Source: Nitrosomonadaceae bacterium (GTDB lineage: Bacteria; Pseudomonadota; Gammaproteobacteria; Burkholderiales; Usitatibacteraceae). From it: 5,739 nt of DNA. The position numbers and the translations under genes were made by a program. Positions 4,777 through 5,739 of this stretch are shown piece by piece. The notes below the pieces were generated by a model. That model ran no database searches, was not told where the DNA came from, and was given only the letters and a program-made list of their open reading frames with translations. The DNA lies in contig JAJTHU010000145.1 in the NCBI GenBank assembly GCA_021300055.1, positions 1 to 5,739 on the forward strand, read 5' to 3'. Position 1 is the first letter of the stretch, and each line of letters begins with the position of its first letter.

Positions 4777-5739
4777 GCGACGAAGGTCGGCGATTACCGC
4801 GTCGGCAACTTCGACGCCGTGCTCTAGTGAGTTTGTGGCGATCTGAGCGCGTCTTGCGCCCGGGAGGCGTACCTCCTCATCAACCAGCATCGCTGCGACG
4901 AGCGCTTCGATGCGCTCAAAGTACGCTGCGCTGCCTGCAAGCGCATTGGGATCAATCACCCAGAAGCATTGCCCCAAGCGGGGTCGATTGCCGGCATCAA
5001 CAAAAAATGAGTCGGCTTCATAGCCAAATGCGGCACCTGACAGGGCCACACACAGAAGTTCGACGGTGAGCGCGAGCATTGCGCCCTTCACGCCACCAGC
5101 CGGTAGCATCATGCCATCGAGAGCCGCTTTGGCATCCGTTGTTGGGTTGCCGTCTTTATCTAGCGCCCAGCCAAGCGGAATGGGTGCGCCTTTCTTCGCC
5201 GCGACCATAATCTTGCCGCGCGCTACCTCTGAGAGAGACAGATCAATCATGATGGGCGACGCTTTCGCCCTCGGAAAAACCGCGCCGATTGGATTGGTGC
5301 CGAACAGCGGTCGCTTGCCTCCCCACGCTGCCATCGCGCTCGGCGAGTTGCTAAACGCGAGGCCGACCATGCCCGCTGCAGCTACCTTTTCCAGGTGATA
5401 CGCAGCCATTCCAAAATGGTGGCTGTTGGTCACGCTTGCCACACAGCTGCCAGCTGACTTGGCACGGCTGATCGCTTCTTTGACAGCCATTTCACAGGCG
5501 AGATAAGCGAGGCTCTCCCTGGCGTCAATGAGCACAGCCGCGGGCTTCTCACGCAGCACACTGGGCCCCTTCGCGCCGTCAGCTCTGCCGTTGCGGAGAT
5601 GCGTGCAGTACTGGCCTACCCGCGAAAGTCCGTGCGATGGGAGTCCGCGCGACTCTGCGTAGATAAGCGCTTGCGTAGTTGCTTGCGCGAGCGCTTGGCT
5701 AGCGCCCGCGTTTACAAACGCGCGTTCGACTAGTTCTTC
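4765..5739 (-). CDS. Ldh2-family malate/lactate/sulfolactate-type dehydrogenase (N-terminus beyond window)
   Basis: The frame is open from the right edge to the TAG at 4765-4767, giving 324 visible codons. The family is usually about 330-350 residues, so only the first few are missing. Visible landmarks include ESRGLPSHGLSRVGQYCTHL near residue 40, whose SHG holds the conserved catalytic histidine, the TNSHHFGMAAYH motif, GTNPIG, the stretch MIDLSLSEVARGK, and LPAGGVKGAMLAL for NAD(P)H and substrate binding. These enzymes (ureidoglycolate, malate, (2R)-3-sulfolactate dehydrogenases and piperideine-2-carboxylate reductase) reversibly reduce 2-keto acids with NAD(P)H in the cytoplasm. The SHGLSR and GGVKGAML wording is closest, from memory, to the sulfolactate dehydrogenase (ComC-like) group, but substrate cannot be fixed. 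It is convergent with the riboswitch unit and no terminator is visible between them. Confidence 0.9.
   Translation of the reverse strand, partial: EELVERAFVNAGASQALAQATTQALIYAESRGLPSHGLSRVGQYCTHLRNGRADGAKGPSVLREKPAAVLIDARESLAYLACEMAVKEAISRAKSAGSCVASVTNSHHFGMAAYHLEKVAAAGMVGLAFSNSPSAMAAWGGKRPLFGTNPIGAVFPRAKASPIMIDLSLSEVARGKIMVAAKKGAPIPLGWALDKDGNPTTDAKAALDGMMLPAGGVKGAMLALTVELLCVALSGAAFGYEADSFFVDAGNRPRLGQCFWVIDPNALAGSAAYFERIEALVAAMLVDEEVRLPGARRAQIATNSLEHGVEVADAVIADLRRLAG

Noticed and set aside
5066..5398. 110-codon plus-strand ORF inside the dehydrogenase
   Set aside because: It is an antisense shadow of a gene with clear Ldh2 motifs.

Overview
The window looks like chromosomal DNA from a betaproteobacterium, most likely Burkholderiales-like. 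This is judged from the moderately high GC content and from the style of the proteins: a BthNK/AdoK-type PfkB nucleoside kinase, a DUF1631 C-terminal module, a SlyB lipoprotein and an Ldh2-family dehydrogenase. No species is assigned. No insertion sequence, CRISPR array, tRNA or rRNA was seen.

Left part (1-566): a type IV prepilin gene runs off the left edge on the minus strand. It is preceded by an overlooked 36-codon membrane-protein ORF (126-236) that starts with GTG. Ahead of both lies an excellent sigma-54 (-24/-12) promoter at 277-292. A consensus IHF site (299-311) and a GACA-N4-TGTC inverted motif (379-390) lie upstream of it, at distances suited to a DNA bend and an enhancer-binding protein. 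Together they form a complete-looking RpoN-dependent pilin control region.

Centre (567-3803): divergent from the pilin unit is a 585-residue sensor histidine kinase with about seven or eight membrane spans, a GAF-like linker and a DHp/HATPase core. No response regulator is adjacent. It converges on a minus-strand pair, a PfkB nucleoside/adenosine kinase followed by a SlyB-like glycine-zipper outer-membrane lipoprotein. A GC-rich hairpin (2334-2363) separates the convergent genes. The kinase has a perfect TATAAT -10 element 38 bases before its start.

Right part (3804-5739): a long non-coding stretch carries a clear class I cyclic-di-GMP (GEMM-I) riboswitch aptamer at about 4128-4222, on the plus strand. 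It leads into a short, possibly broken gene encoding only the C-terminal module of DUF1631, with no ordinary start codon. A second small ORF of 53 codons is coupled to it. Both candidate starts of the DUF1631 fragment sit in a hairpin just after the aptamer, suggesting control of translation initiation. An Ldh2-family dehydrogenase runs in from the right edge on the minus strand and overlaps the 53-codon ORF tail to tail.

A possible common thread is surface behaviour: sigma-54 pilin expression, a membrane sensor kinase and a c-di-GMP-sensing transcript lie within 4.5 kb. The most interesting points are the riboswitch attached to a truncated DUF1631 gene with an unclear start, and the unannotated micro-protein leading the sigma-54 pilin operon.
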